The notes: generated by a model not told the origin, from the sequence alone. A stretch of DNA of 64,000 nt from MWCO01 sp964488865 (GCA_964488865.1 CAZAWR010000008.1:1-64000); one strand, 5' to 3'; shown: positions 8,398 through 17,703, counted from the stretch's first letter. Numbers and translations: made by a program.

Positions 8398-9219
8398 ATG
8401 ATGACTACCGTTCGATTCCGCTATGGCTTCCACCCCGAAGGGTTGGATCCCCTTCTTGCCCTGCGGCACGGAGCCCGGACGCTTCCAGGCAGCCCGCCCT
8501 CGACGGTTCTCGCTGCACCGGCGCCCGTTTCGGTCCCCGCGTCCGTGCAGGGACGGTCCCGCCGCCCCGTTCGCGTGCCGGAAATACGACCTCGGCGCGT
8601 GGGTGCCCGTTTTCTGACAGCCGCGGCCGTCGTAGGTGCTGCCATTGGAGTCTGGGTGCTGGCGTTCGGGCAGTCCGACTCCTCTGACGAAGCGAGCGAA
8701 CCGCTGCTCGCGTGGGCCCCGCCTCTGACCCTCGAGCCAGACCCCTTGCCCTCGCCCGTCGTTCATGAGTCACACCCCGACGTGCGCTCCGAGGTGTCGC
8801 AGCCCGCTGTGCGACCGGAGTTGCCCAACGCGTCTCGACCGGCCACGACTTCCCAGGAGACCACTCCTGCCGTCGAGCCCACGCCTGCCGCGTCACCGCC
8901 CGCGGGGCCTAGCGTCGAACCCGGACCTCCCGCGTCTCCGCCGGCGGGGCCCACCGATCCCCCTGCGGTCTCGACCAGCAAGCCGACGTTGCCGGCTCTG
9001 ACCGTCCCGGAGACGTCGTCGCCCCGCGGCACGCCCGAGCGGGTCAAGCCGGCGGTTCTGCCAGGCCTTTCGCCCACCGATCTCGCCCATCGCGACGCTC
9101 GGGCAGGCGCTGACGAGTCCAAGCCGGAGGCAGTCGCCAAGCCCCGGGTCCCGGTGCCCGATCGACTCCCGACACCGCAGCCCAAGACACGGCTGACCGT
9201 GCCCCGCGTGTCTCGTTGA
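8398..9219 (+). CDS. Single-pass membrane protein with Pro-rich tail
   Basis: The forward frame is open from 7708, but its first 230 codons are only the antisense reading of the GTGG linker, so I place the start at the ATG at 8398 (273 residues). A short cytoplasmic region rich in Arg precedes one membrane helix (FLTAAAVVGAAIGVWVLAF, about residues 75-93). The rest is a Pro/Ser/Thr/Val-rich tail with loose repeats such as PTPAASPPAGP and PGPPASPPAGP. No domain is recognised. The composition resembles periplasm-spanning or wall-interacting linkers. Expression is plausible, given the intact frame and the divergent position relative to the lipoprotein at 6891-8135, but unproven. Confidence 0.55.
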   Translation: MMTTVRFRYGFHPEGLDPLLALRHGARTLPGSPPSTVLAAPAPVSVPASVQGRSRRPVRVPEIRPRRVGARFLTAAAVVGAAIGVWVLAFGQSDSSDEASEPLLAWAPPLTLEPDPLPSPVVHESHPDVRSEVSQPAVRPELPNASRPATTSQETTPAVEPTPAASPPAGPSVEPGPPASPPAGPTDPPAVSTSKPTLPALTVPETSSPRGTPERVKPAVLPGLSPTDLAHRDARAGADESKPEAVAKPRVPVPDRLPTPQPKTRLTVPRVSR

Positions 9220-9228
9220 CGCGGTCGA

Positions 9229-11814
9229 TCAGCCCCTACCGTCGCGTTGCATCTGGTAGTAGGCCCGAGCGCGCTCGACCTCAGCGACCATGCGCCGCAC
9301 GTCCTGCTTGGTCGTTTGTTCATCGCCCGTGCGAGCCGTCTGCATCACGTCGGTTGCCACCTGGATGAGGCCGGGCATGTGGATCGCTCCGCCGCGGATC
9401 TGGTGCGCCAGCTTTCGTGTGGTATCGAGGTCTCCCAGGGCGATCGCTCGGGAGGCCTCCGCGGCAAGCTCGTGGGCACGGAGGAGAAATCGGTCGACGT
9501 GCTCGATGGCGAAGGTCCAATCCGTGTCTTCCGCAAGGCGGTCGAGGTCCACCGGAGGGCGCTCGGTGTCGCGTCCGCGGGTGTTGAGACGCGGGTCTCG
9601 GCGTTTTCGCAGCGCGTGGTCCATCGCATCGTAGAGCGTGGCGGGGTCGATGGGCTTGGCGACATAGCCATCCATGCCGTGGGCGAGACATCGTTCGTCG
9701 TCGCCGCGCATGGCGTGGGCTGTGACGGCCACGATGGGCACGTTGGCCGTGGGTGGGTAGGAGCGCAGAGCCATCGTGGTATCGAAGCCGTCCTTCCCCG
9801 GCATCTGCACGTCCATGAGCACGATGTCGAACGGCTGTGTGGCGCAGCGGTCGATGGCCTCCTCGCCACTCGCCGCGGTGGTGACGTCGCAGCCCGCGCG
9901 ACGCAGCAGCAGGCTCATGAAATCGAGGTTGATGGCGTTGTCCTCGACGACGAGGACGCGTGTGCCTGGGTTCAGGCGGGGGGGAGCGTGGCGCGGGGGA
10001 GGCTCCGGGGTGCGTGGCGCGTCGGTAAGAGCGCGTGTCAAAGCGCCGATGAGCGCCGTTCGACGGACGGGTTTCTGCACGAAGCCGGTGACGTGCAGGT
10101 CGCGTGCTCTCCGGCCGTTTCGGCTGCGGGGGCCCGCAGCCAGCAAGACGATGGGGACGGTCGAGCCGAAGGGTGTGGTGCGAATCCGGCGAGCCGTCTC
10201 GTAGCCGTCGAGATCGGACATGGCGGTGTCGATGAGGATGGCGTCGGGATGCTTGCTCTCCAGGTGCTGCAGGGCAGCCTTGCCGTTGGGAGCCGACAGC
10301 ACGACGGCTCCGAGGTCTCGCAGGGATCCAGCGATGGCTGCTCGGCTCGAGGCGTGGTCATCGACGACGAGGATGGTTCGATCGCGCAGCGCGGAGGAGG
10401 AGGCGGCGATTTCTTGTTCCGACTCTGCGGTGCACTGCACGGGGAAGGAGAAGTGAAAGGTACTCCCGACGCCTTCTCGGCTCTCCACTTCGATGGTTCC
10501 GTCCATGAGCTCGACGAGTTGTTTGCAGATGGCGAGGCCCAAGCCTGTGCCGCCGTGTCGGCGGCTGGTGGAACCGTCGAGTTGGGTGAACTTCTCGAAG
10601 AGGTGTTGGATCTTGTCGTCGGGGATTCCGATACCGGAGTCACGCACTTCGAACCAGAGCTGGGAGACGCCGTCGTCTTCCGGGTCGGCGCCTGCGACGA
10701 TCATGACTTCGCCGCGGCGGGTGAACTTGATTGCATTGGTGGCGAGGTTGGTGAGGACCTGGCGGAGGCGAGCGGGGTCACCGAAGACCTGGTTGGGCAT
10801 GCTGGCGGCGACCCGGCAAACCAGCTCGAGACCGCGCTCCGCGGCGCGGGGGCCGAGCACGGCGCCCACGGATTCGACCACGTGGCGGGGATCGAATGGG
10901 ATGCATTCCAGCTCGATGTGGCCGGCTTCGACCTTCGACAGGTCGAGCACGTCATTGAGTAGGTCGAGCAGGGACTGTGCGCAGCGAATCACCGTATCGA
11001 GGTAGCCTCGTTGTTCGCCGGAGAGCGCGGTGCCCGAGAGCACTTCCGCCATGCCCAGGATGCCGTTCATGGGGGTTCGTATCTCGTGGCTCATGTTCGC
11101 CAGAAACTGCGTCTTGGCCTGGCTGGCAGCCTCTGCCGCATCTTTCTGGCGAATGAGCTCCGCGTTGAGATCCGCGAGCTCTCGCGTGCGACGTTCCACG
11201 CGAGCTTCCAGCTCCACGTTGTACTCGGTCAATCTGGCAACAAGCGCCTTGCGCCGAATGGCTGCGCCGACGCGAGATCCGACGGATGCGGCGGCGTCGA
11301 TCTCCTCGCGGGTGAAAGGCTGGGACGAGGGGCGGCGCAGGAGCATGACGCCCATGAGGTCGTCACGAACGCCAAGGGGAACGCAAGCTCGCGCCGTCCC
11401 TTCTTCCGAATCGCAGGCTGGACAGGCGCCCGAGAGTGGCTCTGGGCCGGTGTGCCCTTCGATCAACGGGCAGTCTACCGGCAACAACCGATCGGGGCAT
11501 CGCTCGCGGCCGTCCCCCGTCACCTCGGCCGACTCGATCGGCACGTGGTCTCGGAAGTGAAACGAGCAGACCTCCGCCCTGCAGGCGCTGACCAGCTCGC
11601 GCGCGATCGCAACCACGGTTTCGTGATTCGGGGCGTCTGCATCAAGCGTGAGGTGGTTGATTCGGATCAGCGCTCCAAGCAGGGATTGGAGGGAATCGTT
11701 CACCTGAGTTCTTCCGTCGCCCGCGGGGGCGAGAGGGGGACCTGCACCTCTGATGGCGTCTACCATGGCTTCCCATGATACACTTGGCGGGTAGGAGGTA
11801 GCCTCGGATGACAT
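9229..11814 (-). CDS. GAF-HisKA-HATPase-REC-REC-Hpt hybrid histidine kinase
   Basis: An 861-residue cytoplasmic multistep phosphorelay kinase with no membrane segment. In order: a GAF-like sensor (about 55-195) with several Cys (CPACDSE, CRAEVC) that might bind metal or sense redox state; a coiled coil (195-230); HisKA with His243 in MSHEIRTPMNG; an ATPase with N-box NLATNAIKF, G1 DSGIGIP and G2 GGTGLGLAI; a first receiver with Asp529; a second receiver with Asp668 (VLMDVQMPGKDG); and a C-terminal Hpt with His804 (AHQIRGGA, slightly off the usual HxLKG). The architecture is BarA-like. The output partner is not adjacent. The annotated start overlaps the divergent gene at 11808 by 7 bp; the in-frame ATG at 11766 would avoid this and lose only 16 residues. 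Confidence 0.92.
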   Translation of the reverse strand: MSSEATSYPPSVSWEAMVDAIRGAGPPLAPAGDGRTQVNDSLQSLLGALIRINHLTLDADAPNHETVVAIARELVSACRAEVCSFHFRDHVPIESAEVTGDGRERCPDRLLPVDCPLIEGHTGPEPLSGACPACDSEEGTARACVPLGVRDDLMGVMLLRRPSSQPFTREEIDAAASVGSRVGAAIRRKALVARLTEYNVELEARVERRTRELADLNAELIRQKDAAEAASQAKTQFLANMSHEIRTPMNGILGMAEVLSGTALSGEQRGYLDTVIRCAQSLLDLLNDVLDLSKVEAGHIELECIPFDPRHVVESVGAVLGPRAAERGLELVCRVAASMPNQVFGDPARLRQVLTNLATNAIKFTRRGEVMIVAGADPEDDGVSQLWFEVRDSGIGIPDDKIQHLFEKFTQLDGSTSRRHGGTGLGLAICKQLVELMDGTIEVESREGVGSTFHFSFPVQCTAESEQEIAASSSALRDRTILVVDDHASSRAAIAGSLRDLGAVVLSAPNGKAALQHLESKHPDAILIDTAMSDLDGYETARRIRTTPFGSTVPIVLLAAGPRSRNGRRARDLHVTGFVQKPVRRTALIGALTRALTDAPRTPEPPPRHAPPRLNPGTRVLVVEDNAINLDFMSLLLRRAGCDVTTAASGEEAIDRCATQPFDIVLMDVQMPGKDGFDTTMALRSYPPTANVPIVAVTAHAMRGDDERCLAHGMDGYVAKPIDPATLYDAMDHALRKRRDPRLNTRGRDTERPPVDLDRLAEDTDWTFAIEHVDRFLLRAHELAAEASRAIALGDLDTTRKLAHQIRGGAIHMPGLIQVATDVMQTARTGDEQTTKQDVRRMVAEVERARAYYQMQRDGRG

Positions 11815-12833
11815 GGCGACTGTTCTCGACGCGTGATCTTTTGGGTCGGCTGGTGCTTGGGGCTTGCTTGTCGCTGGCTCCTCTCAGCGCCGCCGATGTG
11901 GCCCACGCGCAATCGGAGGAGGCGGTGGCCAAGGCACGCGAGCAGTATCGGGTGGGTATGCAGCTCGAGGCTGCGGGGGACTGGGCCGGTGCACTCGCGC
12001 AGTTCGAGGCGGTGGCCCGGGTCAGGATGACGCCGGCGGTTCGTTTCCACATCGCGAGGTGCCAGCACAATCTGGGAAGCCTTCTGGAAGCGTTGGGAGG
12101 GTACCGCCTTGCCGCTCACGAGGCCGCGCAGGACCCCAAGTCCGCGGAGACCCTCTCCGAGGCGGAGGCAGGCATCGCGAACGTGGAGGCGAAGATCCCC
12201 AAGCTCACCATCGAGCTTGGCGCGGGGGCCGAGGCGGCGACGGTCACGCTGGACGGAGTGGCTCTCGGCGATGCGTCCATTGGCAAGGGAATCCCCGTGA
12301 ACCCAGGGGCCCACACGATCCGGTACACGTTGCCCGACGGCAAAACCGAGCAGCGCGTCGTTCGATTGCAAGAGGGCGATAGCAAGAAGGTCACGTTGTC
12401 CGGGGCCGTGGCGGACACGGCCGACCCCGTGCCGGATGACAAGACGCCGGACAAGGTCTCCGGGGGGGACTCGAGTGTGCTGCCTTGGGTGGCGATAGGC
12501 GTCGGTGGCGCGAGCCTCTTGACGAGCGGGGTCTTCTACCTGATGCGTTCGAGCACCATCAAGGATCACGATGACCAGTGCGTCGACGACGTCTGTCCGA
12601 GCTCGCTCGAGGACACCGGGAGCAAGGGCAAGACGTACGGGACGGTGGGCAACATCACGTTCGGGGTGGGGCTGATCGGGTTGGGCGTGGGCACGGTCAT
12701 GCTGTTGATGGATGGAGAGCCTGCGGCCGGCACGGAATCGTCTACATCGAAGAGTCGGCCCGGACGGAACCTCACGGTGATGGTTGGCGGCGACGGCCGA
12801 GGAGCGGAGGCGACCCTTGTTGGAACGTTCTAG
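11808..12833 (+). CDS. Exported TPR/PEGA-type membrane protein
   Basis: A 341-residue protein with a strong SD (gtaggaggta) 7 bp before its ATG. It has a cleavable signal peptide (about 1-35, ending DVAHAQS) and a TPR-like helical region (about 38-125: AKAREQYRVGMQLEAAGDW, HIARCQHNLG). Next is a PEGA-like beta domain in which VTLDGVALGDASIGKGIPV and PGAHTIRYTLPDGK show the typical surface-exposed sandwich. Two membrane helices close it (about 225-245 and 282-303), with a CVDDVC disulfide loop between them. This architecture is frequent in myxobacterial envelopes. Its role is unknown, perhaps assembly or anchoring of surface structures. Confidence 0.75.
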   Translation: MTWRLFSTRDLLGRLVLGACLSLAPLSAADVAHAQSEEAVAKAREQYRVGMQLEAAGDWAGALAQFEAVARVRMTPAVRFHIARCQHNLGSLLEALGGYRLAAHEAAQDPKSAETLSEAEAGIANVEAKIPKLTIELGAGAEAATVTLDGVALGDASIGKGIPVNPGAHTIRYTLPDGKTEQRVVRLQEGDSKKVTLSGAVADTADPVPDDKTPDKVSGGDSSVLPWVAIGVGGASLLTSGVFYLMRSSTIKDHDDQCVDDVCPSSLEDTGSKGKTYGTVGNITFGVGLIGLGVGTVMLLMDGEPAAGTESSTSKSRPGRNLTVMVGGDGRGAEATLVGTF

Positions 12834-14313
12834 TACGCTACGGGCGCGGATTGGGAAGTCGCGGCAGGCATGGCTGGCCATGCTCGTGGTGGCGGCAGGC
12901 GTCGTGGGGTGCGCCTACCCCGAATACACCTACGTCGACAAGGTGGATGGGGCTTCCGGGTCGGGCGGCACAGGGGGCACGGGCGGCTCAGGAGGCGTGG
13001 CTGGCGAAGGTGGTGGCGCCACGGGCGGCACGGGCGCCACAGGCGGCACGGGCGGTACCGAGACGGGCGGTACGGCCGGCGTGGCTGGCGAGGGAGGAAC
13101 GGGCGGCGCGGCCGGCGGGGCTGGCGAGGGAGGAACGGGCGGCGCAGCCGGCGCTGCGGGAACAGGCGCCATGGGTGGGACCGGCGGGGATGCCGGCGAT
13201 GCCGACGTCTCGGAGGACGTGGTCGAGGACGTTTCTGTAGATGTCGAGGCAGAAGCTGATGCGCCCGAAGCGGACGTGTCGGTCGACGTGGATGCGGACA
13301 CCACCGAGACGTCGGTCGACACGGGACCTGAAGCCAGCGACTGCCCGACGACGGTGGAGAACTGCACGAATGGGATCGATGACAACTGCGATGGGAAGGC
13401 GGATTGCGCGGACCCCCAGTGTACTGCGGGATACACGTGTCTCGGGATTCCGGACGGGTGGGACGGTTACTACGCGGTTTACGATGGTCCCTCAGGCAGC
13501 GCGGTCCCGAACTGCACGTCCGGGTTCCCCGTGGGTGGACCCGTTCTGCATCGGAATCCCCAGGGCAGCGCCGCGGCGTGTTCGACGTGCACCTGCGAGG
13601 CGCCCCAGGGGGTGGAATGCGGGAGCCCGCACATCTGGATCGGAGGGAGCCCGGATTGCGTCGGGCAGGGGTGGACGTTGAACCTGCCGCAGTCGGAGGT
13701 TTGCTACACGCTGGCCATGCCCTCGGCAACGGACGGAGGTCCCCCCACGGTGCCGGAGTCCGTGGAGTTCGAGCCTCCCGTACCGGACCCGAATATCCTA
13801 GGCTCCTGCGCGGCGTCGCAGGTCAGCATCACCAAGGACGATCCCGGCTGGTCCCGGATTGCCACGAGCTGTCAGCACAATGTCGTGGGCGGTGGATGCT
13901 CCGCCCCCACCGCGTGTGTCCCCAAGCCGGGGTCCGAGTTCTCCCGGGGTATCTGCATTCTTCGGGCGGGCATAGCGGCGACGTGTCCGACCCCTTATGT
14001 GAACAAGTACACGTACTACCAGTCTCTCGTGGACTCGCGAACCTGCACGGACTGCTCCTGTGGTGCGCCAGCGGGTGCGCAGTGCGTAGGCAGCGTCGAG
14101 GTGGACAACTCCCCCGGTTGCGGGAGCCCCGAGGTCGTACTGTCGACGCTCGCCTGCAGCAACGACGTCACGCCGAATACGACGCAGTACGTTCGCAAGC
14201 AGACGACGCTGGTGTCGGCGGGGTCATGCGCCGCGTCGGGTGGTGTTCCGACGGGGGTGGTGGAGGCAGATCAATCCACGGCCTTCACAGCGTGCTGCTG
14301 GCTGCCGAATTGA
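12820..14313 (+). CDS. Lipoprotein with GGTGG linker and MopE-type metal-binding motif
   Basis: The frame is open from a TTG at 12784. I favour a TTG at 12817 or 12820, because ggagcggagg sits 6-9 bp upstream, giving about 497 residues. The signal peptide ends VVAAGVVGCAYP. A Gly/Thr/Ala linker of about 75 residues is followed by an acidic EDVVEDVSVDVEAEAD segment of nearly 50 residues. Then comes CTNGIDDNCDGKADCADPQC, the MopE-like putative metal-binding signature. The C-terminal 300 residues are Cys-rich with repeated CTxCxCxAPxGxxC modules (two clear copies: TCTCEAPQGVEC and DCSCGAPAGAQC). It follows the TPR/PEGA gene closely and overlaps it by about 14 bp, suggesting co-transcription. Function is unknown. 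Confidence 0.72.
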   Translation: MERSSTLRARIGKSRQAWLAMLVVAAGVVGCAYPEYTYVDKVDGASGSGGTGGTGGSGGVAGEGGGATGGTGATGGTGGTETGGTAGVAGEGGTGGAAGGAGEGGTGGAAGAAGTGAMGGTGGDAGDADVSEDVVEDVSVDVEAEADAPEADVSVDVDADTTETSVDTGPEASDCPTTVENCTNGIDDNCDGKADCADPQCTAGYTCLGIPDGWDGYYAVYDGPSGSAVPNCTSGFPVGGPVLHRNPQGSAAACSTCTCEAPQGVECGSPHIWIGGSPDCVGQGWTLNLPQSEVCYTLAMPSATDGGPPTVPESVEFEPPVPDPNILGSCAASQVSITKDDPGWSRIATSCQHNVVGGGCSAPTACVPKPGSEFSRGICILRAGIAATCPTPYVNKYTYYQSLVDSRTCTDCSCGAPAGAQCVGSVEVDNSPGCGSPEVVLSTLACSNDVTPNTTQYVRKQTTLVSAGSCAASGGVPTGVVEADQSTAFTACCWLPN

Positions 14314-14345
14314 GAGAGAATCCTCGAGCGGGCGGGCTCGTCCGT

Positions 14346-16193
14346 TCAAAATCCTGGGTCAGAGACGGGCGGCGGCTTCCACGTCGAAGTTGACGTGGCG
14401 GTGGCCGTTGGCGTGGCGGTCGCCGTTGCGGTCGTGGCAGGGGGAGCACCCGTGCCGGGGGGCTTCGGCACCCAGAGCGTAGGGACTGGCGCTGTTGGCG
14501 TGGGCGCCGAGGCGGAAGCCGCAGCGTCTTCAGGGACCGGGGCGGAGACCGCATCGAGGCTGTAGGCGGGGAGGGGCGCCGCGTCCTCCCGGGGAGGTTC
14601 CACGCTCGCAGTTACACCGACCGCGCTGGCGGTCGGAGTCGTCGGGGAGACATCGGGAGTGTCCTGCGTCCGCAGCAGGGTCCACGCGCTCAAACCCATG
14701 CCGATGCCGACGATGACCGCGCCGGTGATGAAGGCGGCGACAGGCCAGCGAGGCTTGGACTTTGGCGGAGCCGGCTCCGCCAAGCTGACCATGGCAGCGG
14801 TTGCCGTGCCGGGAGTTCCGTCGCTCGTCGGAGCGAGCGCATCGGCGACGAGGCTGCGGCCCTTCTCATCATCGAAGGACGGGAGGCGGTCGCGCATCGG
14901 AGGCGGGGTCGGCACGGGCACAGGCCCATTGCCAGTGGGACCTGGACGAACCGTCTGTGCCTCCCGGATCGGATCCTCCAGGTCGAGGGTGGGTGGAGCC
15001 GAGAGGCGCCCGGCGAGGTCGCCGGAAGGGGAGAGCCCCGGATACGACGGACGTCCTACCCCGAGTTCGGTGACGTCGATGCGTTCCGTGGGGGCGGCCA
15101 GCCCGCGAGGGCTGTGGACGGCGGAGTCGGTTCCGATCTCGGCGAGGGGCAGGAGCATGGAACCGGACGCTTCCCCAAGGGGGGCTGCGCCCGTGCGCGA
15201 GTCAGCTCGCTTGACGGCCTCAGCGAGGGCTGTCCGTCGGCGGTTGCCCGTTTCTCCGAGGAGCTCCTGCACGAACGCGCCGACGTCGGCCACGTCTGCG
15301 CGGCGACGGGTCGGCGGAAACACGCGGCTCAGGGCGTCGGCCATGTCCTTCGCGGAGGCGAAGCGCTTGGTGACGTCTCGTGACAGGGCGCGGTTGATCG
15401 CGGCTTCCAGCGGGCGGGGGAACTGCGCGTCCACGAACCTAGGAGAGGGAAGCTCGTTGTGCAGGATGTTGTGCAGGGTCGCGATGTCGTTTTCGCCCCG
15501 GAACGGGTGCTTGCCGGTGGTGATCTGGTACAGAACGATCCCCATCGCGAACACATCGGTCCTTCGATCCACGCGCTGTCCGAGGGCTTGTTCCGGCGCC
15601 ATGTAGGGGGCCTTGCCCTTGATCTGGCCCGCGGTCGTTTCGCTCGTCGTTCGCCCCGCGGCCTTGGCTACGCCGAAGTCCACCAGCTTCACCACGCCGT
15701 CGTACGTGATCATGATGTTCTGCGGCGAAATGTCCCGGTGGACCAGGCCGAGCAGCGTTCCGTCCACGTTCTTCAACTCGTGGGCGGCATGCAGCCCACG
15801 GCAGGCATCCATGACGATTCGGACCGCGATCTCGAGCGGCAGCCGGTCCTTCTTCTTGCTCAACGTGCGGAGCACGGTCGCGAGCGATTCCCCGTCGACG
15901 TACTCCATGACCTGGTACAGGATCTCCTCCTGCTCGCCGAGGTCCATGATCTCGACCACGTTCGGGTGATGGATCTGGGCAGCAAGCTGTGCCTCGTCCA
16001 GAAACATCTGCTCGAACAGGGGATCGTCCGAGAGGGTCGGCAGCATCGTCTTGATCGCTACCGTCTTGGCGAACCCTCGCGTGCCCTTGAGGCGCGCAGC
16101 CCAAACAGCCGCCATGCCGCCCTTCGCGATGGGGACAAGAAATTCGTACCGCCCGATGGTGGCACCGGGCCGTATGTCATCAAGGGTCTTCAT
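14346..16193 (-). CDS. Hanks-type Ser/Thr protein kinase with C-terminal membrane helix
   Basis: A 615-residue transmembrane kinase; the frame runs up to 16271, but the ATG at 16193 begins the usual short leader before the kinase fold. Catalytic features are IAKGGMAAVW (glycine loop, about 22-31), Lys48 in VAIK, HRDISPQN with Asp154, and DFG (172-174). An activation segment with GKAPYMAPEQ follows. The kinase core ends near residue 290. A Pro/Thr/Ala-rich juxtamembrane region precedes a helix, AAFITGAVIVGIGMGLSAW (about 495-515), and an extracytoplasmic Pro/Ala/Thr tail ends the protein. Many SPQN-type kinases of this layout occur in myxobacteria. It is divergent from marR, with an inverted repeat between the two. 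Confidence 0.92.
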   Translation of the reverse strand: MKTLDDIRPGATIGRYEFLVPIAKGGMAAVWAARLKGTRGFAKTVAIKTMLPTLSDDPLFEQMFLDEAQLAAQIHHPNVVEIMDLGEQEEILYQVMEYVDGESLATVLRTLSKKKDRLPLEIAVRIVMDACRGLHAAHELKNVDGTLLGLVHRDISPQNIMITYDGVVKLVDFGVAKAAGRTTSETTAGQIKGKAPYMAPEQALGQRVDRRTDVFAMGIVLYQITTGKHPFRGENDIATLHNILHNELPSPRFVDAQFPRPLEAAINRALSRDVTKRFASAKDMADALSRVFPPTRRRADVADVGAFVQELLGETGNRRRTALAEAVKRADSRTGAAPLGEASGSMLLPLAEIGTDSAVHSPRGLAAPTERIDVTELGVGRPSYPGLSPSGDLAGRLSAPPTLDLEDPIREAQTVRPGPTGNGPVPVPTPPPMRDRLPSFDDEKGRSLVADALAPTSDGTPGTATAAMVSLAEPAPPKSKPRWPVAAFITGAVIVGIGMGLSAWTLLRTQDTPDVSPTTPTASAVGVTASVEPPREDAAPLPAYSLDAVSAPVPEDAAASASAPTPTAPVPTLWVPKPPGTGAPPATTATATATPTATATSTSTWKPPPVSDPGF

Positions 16194-16269
16194 GAGAGCG
16201 GTCGTCTCGATCAGACTCCCAAAGGTTGGCCGTTTGCACAAGGGCTTGGACGGCCTGTCGGCCATGTCC

Positions 16270-16297
16270 ATTGACGGGAAGGCGAAGCCCCGTCAAT
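16270..16297. promoter_or_regulatory. 9+9 bp inverted repeat, candidate MarR operator
   Basis: ATTGACGGG (16270-16278), a 10-bp spacer, then its exact reverse complement CCCGTCAAT (16289-16297). An AT-rich stretch, aataattt, follows immediately. It lies between the divergent kinase start (16193) and the marR GTG (16337), where no gene ends, so an operator is more likely than a terminator. Binding by the adjacent MarR protein is inference; a hairpin in the marR leader is the alternative. Confidence 0.55.
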
Positions 16298-16336
16298 AAT
16301 TTGCACGCGAAACATCGAGATGGGGGTGATTTCTCC

Positions 16337-16819
16337 GTGCTGGGCCCTCCGCAGGACGACGCGACCGAGGCCGACGAGATCGTCGAGTCCATCGTCTACT
16401 TGTACACCGAGAACCGTCGCAGGATGAAGTCCCTGGCGTCTTCCCATGGACTGACGGGCTCGCAGTGGACCGTGGTGACGGCCCTCTCCGCGAGAGGTGA
16501 CCTTTCGCTGTCCGCGCTGTCCGACCAGATTCGGGCGAAGAACAGCACGGTCACCGGCATCGTGGACCGAATGGAGCGGGAGGGCTGGGTGTCTCGCGCC
16601 CGGTCCACGCGGGATCGACGGGTGGTTCACCTACGCCTTACGTCCAAGGGCAGGGAGCTGGCCCGTCTGGTTTCGCGCGAGACGCCGGCGCTACTGCGTA
16701 CGGCGCTCGGGGGGCTCGGGCTCGAAGAGCTTGCCGCGCTTCGAAGGGTGCTGGGGAAGCTCGTGGACCATGTGAAGGCGACCCCCGGGACGGATTCCGG
16801 CTCGGAGCACGGGAGATGA
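16337..16819 (+). CDS. MarR-family transcriptional regulator
   Basis: The GTG at 16337 has gggggtga about 7 bp upstream and gives 160 residues, the usual MarR length; the frame is open 37 codons further back into the divergent control region. Helical N-terminus, then a winged helix-turn-helix: LTGSQWTVVTALSARGDLSLSALS, split as LTGSQWTVVTAL and SLSALSDQIRAKNSTVTGIVDRM, and a wing with GWVSRARSTRDRRVVHLRLT. The DRR segment is the typical wing DxRxxxxxLT. It overlaps the BKACE gene by 4 bp (ATGA), so it probably controls the acyl-CoA/keto-acid genes behind it and itself through the upstream inverted repeat. Inducer is unknown. Confidence 0.88.
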   Translation: MLGPPQDDATEADEIVESIVYLYTENRRRMKSLASSHGLTGSQWTVVTALSARGDLSLSALSDQIRAKNSTVTGIVDRMEREGWVSRARSTRDRRVVHLRLTSKGRELARLVSRETPALLRTALGGLGLEELAALRRVLGKLVDHVKATPGTDSGSEHGR

Positions 16820-17703
16820 AAGACATGCGAAGTGGAACGGAACGTGACCCAGATCTATGCGTCATCACGTGCGCGCTGTCCGGCGTCCTGGCCAACCGGA
16901 AGCAGTGCCCTGCGATCCCCTACACTCCTGAGGAAATCGCGGACGAGGCCCGGAGAGCCTACGAAGCCGGCGCTGCGGTCGTCCACATTCACGCTCGCCA
17001 CGACGACGGATCTCCGACCTTTTCCCCCGCGGTCTTCGCGCGAATCAAGGAGGAGATCCGGCGGCGATGCCCCGTCATCCTCAACTTCTCCACGGGCACG
17101 ATGCTCGATGACGTGACGGACCAGTGCGCGTACATCGCGGAGTCGAGGCCGGCCATCGCGGCTCTGAACATGGGCACGATGAACTACGCGAAGTACAGCG
17201 AGAAGCGAAAGGCCTTCGTGTTCGACATCGTGTTTCCGAACACCTACGAGAAGATCTCCAAGCTGCTGCGGGCCATGAACGAGGCGGGCGTGAAGCCCGA
17301 GCTCGAGTGCTTCGACACCGGCCATACGCACGGCATCCACCCGCTTCTGGACATGGGGCTGCTGAAGCCCCCTTTGCAGTTCTCCTTCATCGTCAACGTG
17401 CTCGGAGGCATCCCACCGCGTGTCGAATCCTTGCAGCTGCAGACGTCCCTGATGCCTCACGGGAGCGAATGGGAGGTCATCGGCATCAGTGACTGTCAGT
17501 GGCGCATGATCGCGGCAGCCCTCGTGCTGGGCGGCAACGTGCGATGCGGTCTCGAGGACAACTTCTACCTGCCCGGGGGTGAAATGGCTCGGTCCAATGG
17601 CGAACTCGTCGAGGTGGCGGCGCGCATGACCCGCGACGTCGGTCGGAAGGTGGCTTCCGTGGCCCAGGCCCGGCAGATCCTCTCGCTCTCGGAGGACGCA
17701 TGA
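16816..17703 (+). CDS. BKACE-family beta-keto acid cleavage enzyme (Kce-like)
   Basis: A 295-residue TIM-barrel protein of the BKACE (DUF849) family. Its members combine a beta-keto acid with acetyl-CoA to give acetoacetate and a CoA ester; the best known is 3-keto-5-aminohexanoate cleavage enzyme of lysine fermentation. Family marks: ITCALSGVLANRK at the N-terminus, AAVVHIHARHDDG, whose two His are the usual metal ligands, ILNFSTGTM, and VRCGLEDNFYLPGGEMARSN near the C-terminus. Substrate varies widely in this family and the usual partner genes of lysine fermentation are not visible here, so lysine specificity is not claimed. It overlaps both marR and the enoyl-CoA hydratase-like gene by 4 bp. 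Confidence 0.88.
   Translation: MKDMRSGTERDPDLCVITCALSGVLANRKQCPAIPYTPEEIADEARRAYEAGAAVVHIHARHDDGSPTFSPAVFARIKEEIRRRCPVILNFSTGTMLDDVTDQCAYIAESRPAIAALNMGTMNYAKYSEKRKAFVFDIVFPNTYEKISKLLRAMNEAGVKPELECFDTGHTHGIHPLLDMGLLKPPLQFSFIVNVLGGIPPRVESLQLQTSLMPHGSEWEVIGISDCQWRMIAAALVLGGNVRCGLEDNFYLPGGEMARSNGELVEVAARMTRDVGRKVASVAQARQILSLSEDA

Noticed and set aside
9247..10962. 571-codon open frame on the + strand
   Set aside because: Antisense of the hybrid histidine kinase; no initiation context and no domain.
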